Shown piece after piece: positions 26,051-34,467 of a stretch of DNA of 43,199 nucleotides. The stretch's first letter is position 1. Every line of letters begins with the position of its first letter. Source of the stretch: a virus; the IMG/VR virus record IMGVR_UViG_3300044835_000037, positions 1 to 43,199 of that record; one strand, given 5' to 3'. A program made the translations under genes and the position numbers. Below the pieces are notes generated by a model, which worked only from the letters and a program-made list of their open reading frames with translations, was not told where the DNA came from and searched no databases.

Positions 26051-26128
26051 CTACGGGATGTCCGGCGGCTTCGGATAATTGAACCACGCCCAGAAATCTT
26101 TCCACCAGGCTTTGAGTTTGGCGATCAT
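26051..26128 (-). CDS. 25-residue Trp-rich cationic peptide
   Basis: ATG 26128 has an AAGGAA site 5 bases upstream that lies in the last codons of the gene before. The peptide has four Trp and two Phe with Lys and Asp (KLKAWWKDFWAWF), followed by a PKPPDIP end. One face of the helix would be aromatic and the other basic, as in membrane-active peptides. It lies in the lysis cassette among membrane proteins. It may be a lysis accessory peptide; nothing closer is recognised. Confidence 0.55.
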   Translation of the reverse strand: MIAKLKAWWKDFWAWFNYPKPPDIP

Positions 26129-26130
26129 GG

Positions 26131-26370
26131 CTATTCCTTGAGGGTCTGGTGGGTGCCGGTCGACTCGGCAATCGCCGTGGTCGCGGCATGCACAACTTCC
26201 ACCTTGGCGGCCGTGTCGCGGGTGAGCGCGGTGTTCTCGTCGATCTTGCGGCCGTTCTCTTTGGAACGCCTCGATTGCACAATTTGCAGCACCAGATTGC
26301 CGATGACGGTGGCCAACGTACCGACCGCGGTGATGGTGGCGGCAAGATCGCCGGACAAGGTCACGGTCAT
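26131..26370 (-). CDS. Single-span membrane protein, holin candidate
   Basis: 79 residues, overlapping the endolysin stop. LSGDLAATITAVGTLATVIGNLVLQIV is one hydrophobic span at residues 5-31, followed by a basic helix (RRSKENGRKIDENT) and a polar C-terminus. Small single-span proteins next to endolysin genes may be class III-type holins or pinholins. The order endolysin then holin is unusual but occurs. The protein at 26888-27037 is the other candidate. Confidence 0.55.
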   Translation of the reverse strand: MTVTLSGDLAATITAVGTLATVIGNLVLQIVQSRRSKENGRKIDENTALTRDTAAKVEVVHAATTAIAESTGTHQTLKE

Positions 26371-26891
26371 GCGAATTCGCCGCCGGCGTTGGTGTAGGCG
26401 CGCAGCAGCGTGGCGAGCGGAGTCTGCGGCTGCCCGGAGGAGCTCCCGGGCAAGCTCGCCCAGATCGGATGACAGCGATCGATCGCGTCCTCGAGACGCC
26501 CCACATTGATCAGATCGAGCGCGCCCTGCTTCTTCAAGATCTGCACCGCGACATCGTCCTGGGCGATTTTCCCGAAATCATTCAGCGCGAGGACACTTTT
26601 CCAGCCGAGCCAGGTCGGGCAGGTAATCTGATAGCGGCCCGCCGCGGTCGACACGCAGCCGGGTTTCAGCCCCAGCTTGATGCAATATTCGTCCTTCAGC
26701 GTTTCGCCGCCCCACTCGCGGCTGCCGTCCGGGCGCTCTTCGTGTGGATGCCAGTTGAGGTCCTGGATGATATGGCGTTTGCCATAGCACACGCGATACG
26801 GATCCACGAGGGTGCCGCTCGGATCGCGGACCTGGTCGACGCCTTCGCTATGCGCGGTCATCGTCAGGAAAGCGGCGACGTTCGGCGTCAC
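26367..26891 (-). CDS. Lambda R-like endolysin (GH104-type lytic transglycosylase)
   Basis: 174 residues from GTG 26891. Lambda endolysin R motifs are visible in order: FLTMTAHSEG with catalytic Glu16, then STAAGRYQI near residue 80, then DDVAVQILKKQGALDLI and DAIDRCHPIWASLPG near 140. The enzyme cleaves peptidoglycan between MurNAc and GlcNAc and forms the anhydro product. No signal peptide or SAR span is seen, so release depends on a holin. The start overlaps the stop of the membrane gene before it (GTGA). Confidence 0.9.
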   Translation of the reverse strand: MTPNVAAFLTMTAHSEGVDQVRDPSGTLVDPYRVCYGKRHIIQDLNWHPHEERPDGSREWGGETLKDEYCIKLGLKPGCVSTAAGRYQITCPTWLGWKSVLALNDFGKIAQDDVAVQILKKQGALDLINVGRLEDAIDRCHPIWASLPGSSSGQPQTPLATLLRAYTNAGGEFA

Positions 26892-27037
26892 GTGAAGAAG
26901 ACGGCGAGCAGAAACGCGGTGAACGAGCCGGCGAGCAAATTGAAGCGCGGGCTCGAGGGGACGTTCAAGGTCGCAAGGACACCCAGCACCAAGGCGAGAA
27001 CCAAGAAAAAGTAATGAGCGTTTAACTGAATGTGCAC
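26888..27037 (-). CDS. Two-span membrane protein, holin candidate
   Basis: 49 residues from GTG 27037, chosen because AAGGGG lies 6 bases upstream; the longer frame from 27082 would overlap the previous gene. YFFLVLALVLGVLATL and LLAGSFTAFLLAVFF are two hydrophobic spans joined by a short loop. Placed immediately before and overlapping the endolysin gene, it is a plausible class II-like holin. Confidence 0.6.
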   Translation of the reverse strand: MHIQLNAHYFFLVLALVLGVLATLNVPSSPRFNLLAGSFTAFLLAVFFT

Positions 27038-27047
27038 ACTTTTCCCC

Positions 27048-27455
27048 TTATAGATCGCCGCGAAGTGCTGCGATTTGATCATCGATCGAACGAAGTCGGT
27101 CTTGAGCGCCCGGGACGCTCAAGGCGAGCTCCCGCATGGCCCGGATGCCTTTCGCCTCGAGCTGCCCGATCAGCGTGAGCGCGGAGGTCCTGGCCGCTTG
27201 TTTGGCGGCGATCGCGGGCGTGAGCTGCCAGCGCTTCGCGTCCTTGTTCCATTCGTAGTCTGCGGATGGCGCCGGCGGCTGGTAGTCGACGACTTCACCC
27301 GTGGCAATGTCGACGCGCTGCGTCAGCGGGTCGTAATGGCCGTCGATGGCGATGAATCCGTCCGGCACCATCGCCTTGATCGCGTCACTTGAAGCGAGCA
27401 CTTGCTGTCCGTCGAATCGGCCCGTCGCGGCGTCGTAAAAGCTAGCCTGTTTCAT
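27048..27455 (-). CDS. Tail-fibre assembly-type small protein
   Basis: 135 residues. Start MKQASFYDAATGRFDGQQVLAS, then a PDGFIAIDGHYDPLTQRVD segment and a long C-terminal helix (AAKQAARTSALTLIGQLEAKG and ALSVPGAQDRLRSIDDQIAAL). This two-part build (a beta start, a PPAPSADYEWN linker and an alpha end) is found in small proteins next to tail-tip genes, some of which assist fibre assembly. Overlaps the tail protein gene by four bases. Confidence 0.55.
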   Translation of the reverse strand: MKQASFYDAATGRFDGQQVLASSDAIKAMVPDGFIAIDGHYDPLTQRVDIATGEVVDYQPPAPSADYEWNKDAKRWQLTPAIAAKQAARTSALTLIGQLEAKGIRAMRELALSVPGAQDRLRSIDDQIAALRGDL

Positions 27456-29746
27456 TTCTTGTATTCACGAACCTTGATAAAGTTATTAGTAAAGTTTGCG
27501 GTAACCTGACCCGTCGTGCCGGAAGATTGCCCGCGATAATGCAACGTATAGACGTGGGCGCCGGCCGCAGGAAGGTCGGTAACCGAAAGAGTAATGGGTA
27601 CAGGAGAAATTGCGCCCGTATGCGCCGCAATGTTGGACGACGCGTCGTATTGCGAAGACGCGATGATGGAACCGTCCCGGTAAACGGACACCAGAGCTTG
27701 CACGGGGGATGCGCTGCCGATGGTCCCGGCCGCATAAACGCACGTCACGTCCACGGCAACGGGTAGCCCGGTCGTCGTCATAGACGGCGCCGTAATGATC
27801 GTTGTGTCGACGACAGTACCGCTGACCGTTGAGACATTCTGTACAAGCGTTGCGCTGTAATTACTCGTGATCTGACTGACCGCGCCGTCCGTAATCCAGG
27901 CCGTATCCGCGGTGATCGCGGCGCCTGACTGGCCATTGCCCGCCGGGAAGGTTCCCGACACGACGCCGCCATGCGTGACGCACCTGACCCAGTAAAAGCG
28001 CGCGGTGGTGTCGGACTTCGCGATGACGGCAGTCGTGCCGGAGTGTCCCGAGAGGACGCGCGTGGCGGAGGAGAACGGCGTATTCGCCGTGTATTCCCAG
28101 ATTTCGTAGGTCGCGCCCTTCGGCACGTAGGCGCCCGGCGTCCAGACGAACTGGATCCCGTTCGGAATGCCGCTGATCGTGAGCGCCGTCGGCGCGTCCG
28201 GCCCTTCTTGCGTATTCGCGCCCGCGGTCGCGGTTCCCGGCGCCGCGTAGCTTGAGCCTAAGGGATCGCCGTAGGCGGCGGAGGATTCTTCGCGCGCCGT
28301 GATGGTGACGCCCGGCTGATCGGGGTTGAACTTCCAGTCGGTCACGCGGAATACTTTGTTGACCCAGCCGGGTTCGACCAGCGTCAGAAAAAACGTATCC
28401 CAAGTCGAGAGGGTAAACCCGTTGATGCCGAAGTAGAGTGTGACCGAGATCAGGTTGCGCGACTGCGCCAGGATCAGCGCGCCGATGCGCTGCGCCCGGT
28501 ATTCGTTGTCGACCAGCGTCAGGTCGACCGAGCGCAAAATCGCTTCGCCGTCCGCCGTCACATACGTCGAATTCTGATTGATCGCGGAGGTGACTTGCTG
28601 AAAGTTTCGCGCCGGATCGACATAGATCGGCGAGACGGTGTTGTAAAGATTCGCGCGCCCAGGGGCCAGGATCTCATAACCGCTGCCGATCAAATCCGAG
28701 TCGGTAAAGGTCTGCGTCGGCGAATCGTAGGCACCCGCGTAGATGCGATATTTGCCGCCGCGGTACACGACCTGGCCGGACATCGCCGCGGTGATTTTGC
28801 CTAAATTTTGCGCATGAGTGTCGCTACAGGAGAGGACGCCGGCAATCACATAGCGCGTCTGCGAGGCGACGGGGAGCGCGCACGACTGATCGCAAATATT
28901 CGCGGCGTTCGCCACCAACGCCCAATCAATGCGGGACGGATCTTCGCCCATGCCGAGCGATCGAATCGGCGTCGCGACGTCATAGACCGTCGAGCCGCCG
29001 GTAATATAGTCCGCACACGCCAGCGCCGGATTGCTGGAGAACGACCAGGTCGTTGCATCGTTGACCCGCTGCGACCCGCTGCCGCCGTTGGTCGAGTCCA
29101 AGCGCGGGTCATAGAGGCGCCGACCTTTGACCGACACGAAGAAATTTTGCGGCGGCCCTTGCGAGTAGACGGTCGTATTGTGAACGCAACGCACCACCAG
29201 ATACGCAACGCCGCGGCCGCGGTGGTTGGTGTCCCACGCGGTAAACTTTGCATTGAGGTCTGCATCAACGGTCTGGCCGTCGGTGCCCAAGTGAAAGAAA
29301 ATTTGCGCGTAGCCGGCAAACTGTCCGACTGTGATGACGCCGGTGACGTTGTCGATCCATGAACGCACAATTTGCACGTTGTCGAAATACGTATCGCCCA
29401 TGACGTCTAATTGGTGGCCCGCAATCGCGACCACAAAATAGAGGCTTTCATTCGCCGTCCCGGTCGTGGTCGCCGTATATTCGAACACCACGACGCCCGA
29501 CGTTCGGGTGGCGCCATAGATCATGCTGCGCGGATAGACCGTACCGCGCGCCATAAAGGTCTGAGGGACCGGCTGATTGTTCGCCGACCGATTGCCGGCG
29601 AGCGCGGAGGCCAAGCGTCCAACCGCATAGGCAAACGCAATGTCGGCGATCACGGTCGCGATCGCAAAGACAACGACCTCGGTGACGCCGACGTCGATCA
29701 AAAACGCCAGCGCGCTTTCAATCAGCGGAACTAACAGAACCGGCAT
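27452..29746 (-). CDS. Tail-tip (gpJ-like) host-specificity protein
   Basis: 764 residues, gpJ-like but shorter. An N-terminal hydrophobic stretch (residues 1-45) comes before a TFMARGTVYPRSMIYGATRTSG segment, as in tail-tip proteins. The middle (AWDTNHRGRGVAYLVVRCV to about residue 470) resembles the tip attachment domain, then TREESSAAYGDPLGS, fibronectin-like repeats (residues 500-620) and a beta-rich C-terminus. In siphophages such a protein is the tail hub that contacts the host. It follows the peptidase-like and hub genes in the usual order. Confidence 0.75.
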   Translation of the reverse strand: MPVLLVPLIESALAFLIDVGVTEVVVFAIATVIADIAFAYAVGRLASALAGNRSANNQPVPQTFMARGTVYPRSMIYGATRTSGVVVFEYTATTTGTANESLYFVVAIAGHQLDVMGDTYFDNVQIVRSWIDNVTGVITVGQFAGYAQIFFHLGTDGQTVDADLNAKFTAWDTNHRGRGVAYLVVRCVHNTTVYSQGPPQNFFVSVKGRRLYDPRLDSTNGGSGSQRVNDATTWSFSSNPALACADYITGGSTVYDVATPIRSLGMGEDPSRIDWALVANAANICDQSCALPVASQTRYVIAGVLSCSDTHAQNLGKITAAMSGQVVYRGGKYRIYAGAYDSPTQTFTDSDLIGSGYEILAPGRANLYNTVSPIYVDPARNFQQVTSAINQNSTYVTADGEAILRSVDLTLVDNEYRAQRIGALILAQSRNLISVTLYFGINGFTLSTWDTFFLTLVEPGWVNKVFRVTDWKFNPDQPGVTITAREESSAAYGDPLGSSYAAPGTATAGANTQEGPDAPTALTISGIPNGIQFVWTPGAYVPKGATYEIWEYTANTPFSSATRVLSGHSGTTAVIAKSDTTARFYWVRCVTHGGVVSGTFPAGNGQSGAAITADTAWITDGAVSQITSNYSATLVQNVSTVSGTVVDTTIITAPSMTTTGLPVAVDVTCVYAAGTIGSASPVQALVSVYRDGSIIASSQYDASSNIAAHTGAISPVPITLSVTDLPAAGAHVYTLHYRGQSSGTTGQVTANFTNNFIKVREYKK

Positions 29747-29749
29747 CGG

Positions 29750-30154
29750 CTAGATCCGCCAGCAGCGCGCAATGCACACGCGCGGCAGGTACGCGAGGCC
29801 ACCCGGTGCGACGAAGGCGCAGTGCACCCCTAAGCACACGCCCGCGGTCGGGCCGCTGCGCGTATCGATGAGCACGATGTCGCCGGGCCCAGCGAAGTTG
29901 GGCGCGAGCGACGGAGCGTCCGCCCAATGCGAAATGGCCGCCTCAAAGGAATCGAAGGACGCGAGATACGCAAGCGCGGATGCTTCGTCGGTGTAGTTCG
30001 CCGCGACTTGCGCGGCGTAGGTCGAGCCGGTCAGCGCGTCGACGGCGCCGGCGGTAAAGAGACAACAATCATTGACGCCCCAGGCAAACGGTTTCGCGCG
30101 CGCAGCCTCGATGTAAGCAAAGAACGGAGTTTGCCAATCCTCCAAGCGCTTCAC
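29750..30154 (-). CDS. NlpC/P60-like tail peptidase (gpK-like, DUF6950-like)
   Basis: 134 residues. FAWGVNDCCLFTAGAVDAL holds the candidate catalytic Cys at the start of a helix, and GPGDIVLIDTRSGPTAGVCLGVHCAFV has a central beta strand and a Cys-His pair (residues about 92-113). The order matches NlpC/P60-type or DUF6950 proteins in lambda K position: between the tail hub gene and the tip gene. It may cut peptidoglycan on DNA entry, or be a structural part only. Confidence 0.65.
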   Translation of the reverse strand: MKRLEDWQTPFFAYIEAARAKPFAWGVNDCCLFTAGAVDALTGSTYAAQVAANYTDEASALAYLASFDSFEAAISHWADAPSLAPNFAGPGDIVLIDTRSGPTAGVCLGVHCAFVAPGGLAYLPRVCIARCWRI

Positions 30155-30798
30155 TTGCGCCCCGTGCCGCGGCCGGGATTGTGCGGGGCAACGGTGCCAT
30201 GCGGCTCAATTGTGCCGCCCACGGGGACGCCGCCCCAGGTAATCAACTGATTCACGAGGTAGGGAACCTGATCGAAAAACGTGTCCCCGGGATAGTTGAT
30301 CCCTTGAAATTCTTGGGTATTTAATGCGCCGTTCGCGTGGTCGAATAGAATCATCCGGTCCTCGCACGAGAGCGTGATCGTGTTGGTCGAGCGCTGCATG
30401 GTCAATGCGTCCATGCGCCCTTCCCACACCGCATTTTCGATCGGCGTCAAAATGTTGCGGTTGCTATCGAATAGCGCGATGTCGATGCGGGCCGACTGGG
30501 CGAAGTAGTCCGCGCGGTTGACGCAGGTCGCAGCGAGCGCGGGGGTGAGCGAATCGGGCAAGCCTGAGATCGAGAGCACGACCGGGTTCGAGGGCTTCAA
30601 GTCGGTCGATTCGCCGATCTGCTGGATACCGCCGTACGCGCCCAGGCCGAGATAGGTGGACCCGTTAAAGGGCAGCGTACCGGCGCCGTTGAAGAGGCAC
30701 ACGGTGCCGCTCACGAACGAGAGCTTGACCAGCACCGCATAGAGGACGTGCGGCTGCGCCGCGGCGGCTTGCGCGGTGCTGTTGACGAAGCGGGTCAT
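30151..30798 (-). CDS. Tail-tip hub protein (gpL/DUF2163-like)
   Basis: 215 residues. LFNGAGTLPFNGSTYLGLGAYGGI is typical of this hub family, then KPSNPVVLSISGLPDS and ENAVWEGRMDALTMQ, and the terminal segment FFDQVPYLVNQLITWGG. The order of the strands and the F-N-G-S-T-Y-x-G-x-G motif fit phage tail-tip hub proteins. Its ATG follows just after the stop of the gene before it. Confidence 0.7.
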   Translation of the reverse strand: MTRFVNSTAQAAAAQPHVLYAVLVKLSFVSGTVCLFNGAGTLPFNGSTYLGLGAYGGIQQIGESTDLKPSNPVVLSISGLPDSLTPALAATCVNRADYFAQSARIDIALFDSNRNILTPIENAVWEGRMDALTMQRSTNTITLSCEDRMILFDHANGALNTQEFQGINYPGDTFFDQVPYLVNQLITWGGVPVGGTIEPHGTVAPHNPGRGTGRK

Positions 30799-30801
30799 GG
30801 C

Positions 30802-32379
30802 TTAGAAGCTGATGTCTTCGGCAAATTCGATGGTGGCGTCGGAGAGGCCGCCCGGCTGCTCGTTCCAGGACGTGGTATTCGAGGACACCATGAATTTACC
30901 CATCGGATTGTTCACGATAAAGGGTGCGCCGTCGGCCGGCGAATTGCGGAACGGTCGCGCGAGCTGCACTACGCCTAAGCCCGCGGCGTCGCTGTCCAGG
31001 GAGGCGACGACTTGATTCAACTGGTTATTGCATTCGATCCAATCGCCCGACAGGAGTAGTCCGGCTGTGCTTACCGGCAAGCCTTTGAGGCGCAGCAAGG
31101 TGCCGGTTTGGCCGACGGCGGCTTGCGCAGCGCCGACCGTCTTTGCGCCAATGGTCGCGTTGCTCGAGAGCGCGATACCAGCGCGCCAGACAGAGGTTGC
31201 TTGCGTGGCGGCTCCGACATAGGAGGTATTCAAATCGCTAGCCGCGGGACCCACGGCGAGCGTTACGGTTGTGTCCGCGCTGGTCTTATATCCCGTTACG
31301 GACAAACGGTATTTATTGCCGCCGACATTCGCCATGGTCGCGCGCGCGTTTAGCCAACCCGTCCCGGTCGTTACCGTACCCATGGCGCCCGTCGATAGAT
31401 TCGCATAAACGCTACAGGCGCCGGTCGCGGTGTAGATCTGCAAAAACGCCCACGCCTTCGCGGAGTTCTCAAGCGTTGCGTACCCGGTAATGTCTTGAGC
31501 TGCGGCGCTGCAGGCGCAGGATTGCTGAATGTCGTGTGCAGTATTGACCGCGGTGTCGACAATCGCGTCGGCCGTGAGCGTGCCGTCGGCGGCCGTGAAG
31601 GCGTTCGCGTTGATTGTGCAAGCGACCTTCGTCCAGGCCGCGTTCGTATAGTCGTCCGACCACAGCAGCAAGTTCGCGCCGTTATCGACCAGCGCGCAAC
31701 GCGAGACCGAGGCCCAAGGAATGTCCAGGAAATCGCCGGCTATGCCGCCGGTTGCCGTAGTCTCGTACAAAGCCATTCCCGGACTTGCGACGATATCTGG
31801 AACTGCGGAAAATGCGCAATAGTTCCCGCCGACAAATGGCACATCAACAAACCAGGAACTGGCGACTATATTTAGTCGGAAAGACGACAATCCGGCGCCA
31901 GCTATAACCATGGCGCGAACCGTATACGGAATGTTCAATGCAAGGGTTACAGGCGTGGACGCGCCGTATCCGGCAAATGGCGCTATACGTTTACTGCGCA
32001 GCGTCCTGTCTTGCGCCGATAGTACGCATGATGCATTGAATGCATTCCATCCGGTCGTGCCGTTCGCGAAAGTATTGTTCGGGACGAGCTCCGGCGCCGG
32101 AAACGACCCGCGCAACACCGCGCCCGGCGGCGACATATAGACGCGATTCGCCTGTCCGCGCAGTTTCTTGAGGAACGCCTGCATGCGCCCGCGCTGGCGC
32201 GCCGTGACCGCATCATCCCGATGCGCCGTGAAATCGAAATTGATGCGCAGTCGATCGCCCAGGCGCTCGGTGGTGCGAGTGGAGCCCACAGTCGGAGAGG
32301 AGAACCCGGCCGTATTCGCATCGAGCGAGAGGGTCGCTTTGGCGAGCCGCAGATCTTGCGGCAGGTAGAAATCCGTCAT
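30802..32379 (-). CDS. Minor tail protein with inserted carbohydrate-binding-like modules
   Basis: 525 residues. Residues 1-95 (MTDFYLPQDLRLAKATLSLDA to GQANRVYMSPPG) and about 420-525 (LLRLKGLPVSTAGLLLSGDW to the DISF end) read as one domain of a distal-tail/gpM-type protein. Between them is a 320-residue insert with two jelly-roll-like modules: one at about residues 95-230, the other from NLLLWSDDYTNAAWTK near 235 to about 400, like carbohydrate-binding modules used as decoration. The insert could bind the cell surface. The remaining core gives the usual place between tape measure and hub. Confidence 0.65.
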   Translation of the reverse strand: MTDFYLPQDLRLAKATLSLDANTAGFSSPTVGSTRTTERLGDRLRINFDFTAHRDDAVTARQRGRMQAFLKKLRGQANRVYMSPPGAVLRGSFPAPELVPNNTFANGTTGWNAFNASCVLSAQDRTLRSKRIAPFAGYGASTPVTLALNIPYTVRAMVIAGAGLSSFRLNIVASSWFVDVPFVGGNYCAFSAVPDIVASPGMALYETTATGGIAGDFLDIPWASVSRCALVDNGANLLLWSDDYTNAAWTKVACTINANAFTAADGTLTADAIVDTAVNTAHDIQQSCACSAAAQDITGYATLENSAKAWAFLQIYTATGACSVYANLSTGAMGTVTTGTGWLNARATMANVGGNKYRLSVTGYKTSADTTVTLAVGPAASDLNTSYVGAATQATSVWRAGIALSSNATIGAKTVGAAQAAVGQTGTLLRLKGLPVSTAGLLLSGDWIECNNQLNQVVASLDSDAAGLGVVQLARPFRNSPADGAPFIVNNPMGKFMVSSNTTSWNEQPGGLSDATIEFAEDISF

Positions 32380-34280
32380 AACTGTCCGCGTCTCACCATG
32401 TTCGTCACGACGGCCGTCGACTGTTGCACCGCGCGCTGCGTGCTCGCCTGAATCATCTGCGCGATTTGCGTCGAGTCGGTGCGCGCATCGATATAGTTGT
32501 TATTGACGACGGTCACCCCTCCTTGGCCCTGGCCGGGCTTCGAGACGGTCACGCGCTCGCTGGGCGAGGCCTTGAACTTGACCAGCTGCGAGTCCGTGCC
32601 GCCGGTACCGCCCACCTGGAACGAACCGCCGCCGGCGAATGCGGGGATATAGGGAGTCGCATCGAACGTCGCCGGGGTGAATGGCGCGGCGTCGCCCCCG
32701 CCGAAGAGGGAGCTGAAGGCCCCGAAGATGCCGCCGACGCCCGTTCCGCCACCCTGATTGGCGAAGATCTTGTCGAGGCCGAGCGCCTTGTACAAATCGA
32801 AGGCTGCGGCTTGCGCAAAGATCTGCTGGAACGCCTTGGCAAAATCGCTGACGAGGCCGCGCAGGCCCCCTTTGCCGATGTTCTCAAAGGCCTGAGCGAA
32901 CGAGTTTTGAATCGCGCGGCCGGTGTCGGTGGCGAACTGTGCGGTCTCATCGAAGTTTTTCTTCGCTTCCTGAGCTGCGGATTTCGAGTCCTCGGCCATC
33001 GCCGCGTAATAGGACTTGAAGGAATCCTGACTCTCGCGGATCGACTGATCGACCACGGTTTTGTTGGCGGTGAAGAAGTCCGACAGCGCTTTGGTATCGG
33101 CGGGCCCGCGCTCCCGATTAAACGCGTCCGACTGCGAAATGATCCCATCTTTGACCAGCAAATCGAGGCGCGCCTCGAGGAGCGCGGTATCGGACACCAG
33201 TTTCTCGCCGCTCGTCTGCGTGATCGCGTCCATATCCTCGTAGAACTTCTTTAAGGAATCCTCGCGGATCTTGAGGTTCGGATTGACCTTGATTTCGGTG
33301 ATGTCCGGCGTGAATCCGGGCGGCGCCGTCAGGGAATCGAGCAACCCATTGATATTCTGATTCTTGATGTCGATCGAGGTCTGTTCGATCAACTTTAAGG
33401 TCGCGAGCTTGGTCTCGAGGGTGAGTAAGTCCTTGTCGCTCACCGAACCCGCGATCGGGCTGAAGAAGCCCGACTGCTGTTCCTGCAATTGACTCTTGAC
33501 GAGCGCGATCTGCGCGGTGACCTTTTTGAGTTCATCGCCGCTGATAAAGGCCGTCAGGCGATCCAAGAGCAGGCCCAGCGAGGGCGCCGCATCGACCACG
33601 ATGGCAGTGCCCAAGCCCTTGAGGGAAGCCGTCACATGGTCGATCGAGTCCTGCGTTTGGTGCAGCCGCTCAATCGTCTCATCGCTGAACGAAGCGCCCA
33701 GGAGCCCGGCTTCGATGCGCGCCTTGGCGATGCCGTCGGCGCCTTGCGCAAAGAGCGGCAGGAGATCGGCGCCCGCGCGCCCGAAGAGCTCGATCGCCGC
33801 GCGGGTCTTGTCCGCGGGGCTTTTAAGATCGTTGATGCGCTGCGCCAATACCTCAAATTGCTGGTCCGGCGAGAAGGCCTTTAATGCTGCGAAGGTGATG
33901 CCGAGGGCGTCAAAGGTCACTTTGGTGGTGCCGATGCCGGATCCCGCCGTGGAGATCGCCTTCTGCATCTTGGCGATCGAGGCGGACAGCTCGTCGACGC
34001 CGACGCCACTGCCCTTGGCCGCGAACGCGAGTTCCGAGAACGCACCCGCGCCGATGTTGGCCTTCACGGCGCCCAACGCGAGTTGATTGCCGAGTTCGAT
34101 GGCCGACTTGGTGAAATCCACCAACGCCGCCGCGCTCAAGCCCACGCCGATCAGCTCGAAACCGGCCTTGATCTTCCCGACCGCGTCGTTGGTCGCTTTG
34201 ACGGCATCGTTCAGTTGGCCGCGAAAGCCGGCGATGTCCGCCGCCATTTGGACGACGATTGAACCGATTGTGTTAGCCAT
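32376..34280 (-). CDS. Tape-measure protein
   Basis: 634 residues. The start MANTIGSIVVQMAADIAGFRGQLNDAVKAT is typical of tape-measure proteins, then long helical repeats and hydrophobic stretches (FELIGVGLSAAALVDF; GLRGLVSDFAKAFQQIFAQAAAF). A Gly-rich end (GGGTGVGGIFGAFSSLFGGG) resembles the membrane-inserting region. Tape measures set tail length at about 0.15 nm per residue, so a tail near 95 nm is expected. Overlaps the gpT-like frame by 3 codons. Confidence 0.85.
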   Translation of the reverse strand: MANTIGSIVVQMAADIAGFRGQLNDAVKATNDAVGKIKAGFELIGVGLSAAALVDFTKSAIELGNQLALGAVKANIGAGAFSELAFAAKGSGVGVDELSASIAKMQKAISTAGSGIGTTKVTFDALGITFAALKAFSPDQQFEVLAQRINDLKSPADKTRAAIELFGRAGADLLPLFAQGADGIAKARIEAGLLGASFSDETIERLHQTQDSIDHVTASLKGLGTAIVVDAAPSLGLLLDRLTAFISGDELKKVTAQIALVKSQLQEQQSGFFSPIAGSVSDKDLLTLETKLATLKLIEQTSIDIKNQNINGLLDSLTAPPGFTPDITEIKVNPNLKIREDSLKKFYEDMDAITQTSGEKLVSDTALLEARLDLLVKDGIISQSDAFNRERGPADTKALSDFFTANKTVVDQSIRESQDSFKSYYAAMAEDSKSAAQEAKKNFDETAQFATDTGRAIQNSFAQAFENIGKGGLRGLVSDFAKAFQQIFAQAAAFDLYKALGLDKIFANQGGGTGVGGIFGAFSSLFGGGDAAPFTPATFDATPYIPAFAGGGSFQVGGTGGTDSQLVKFKASPSERVTVSKPGQGQGGVTVVNNNYIDARTDSTQIAQMIQASTQRAVQQSTAVVTNMVRRGQL

Positions 34281-34467
34281 CGTGCGTGGGTCGTCCGAAG
34301 ATTTTCCGCAATTTATCCTCTACCGGCACCAGATCCTCCGGCGTGAGGGCATAGAACGCAGTCCAGAGGTAGAACTCATGCGCCGGCAGCGCGAGAATCT
34401 CGCCCAATGTCTTGCTCAATTTTTCCGCAAGCACCATCGCGAACCGGAGCGACGGCTGGGCGATTAT
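34273..34467 (-). CDS. gpT-like tail chaperone extension (possible -1 frameshift product)
   Basis: The frame -1 to the end of 34464-34799 runs 64 codons from 34467 to TAA at 34273. It contains VLAEKLSKTLGEILALPAHEFYLWTAFYAL, typical of tail-assembly T-type proteins (E-F-x-x-W-x-A-F-Y). No strong ribosome-binding site lies before its only early ATG (34437). At the junction the zero frame reads AAG GAA AAA TAA; a -1 slip on the run of five A joins the two, as in lambda gpG-GT. Confidence 0.6.
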   Translation of the reverse strand: MIAQPSLRFAMVLAEKLSKTLGEILALPAHEFYLWTAFYALTPEDLVPVEDKLRKIFGRPTHDG

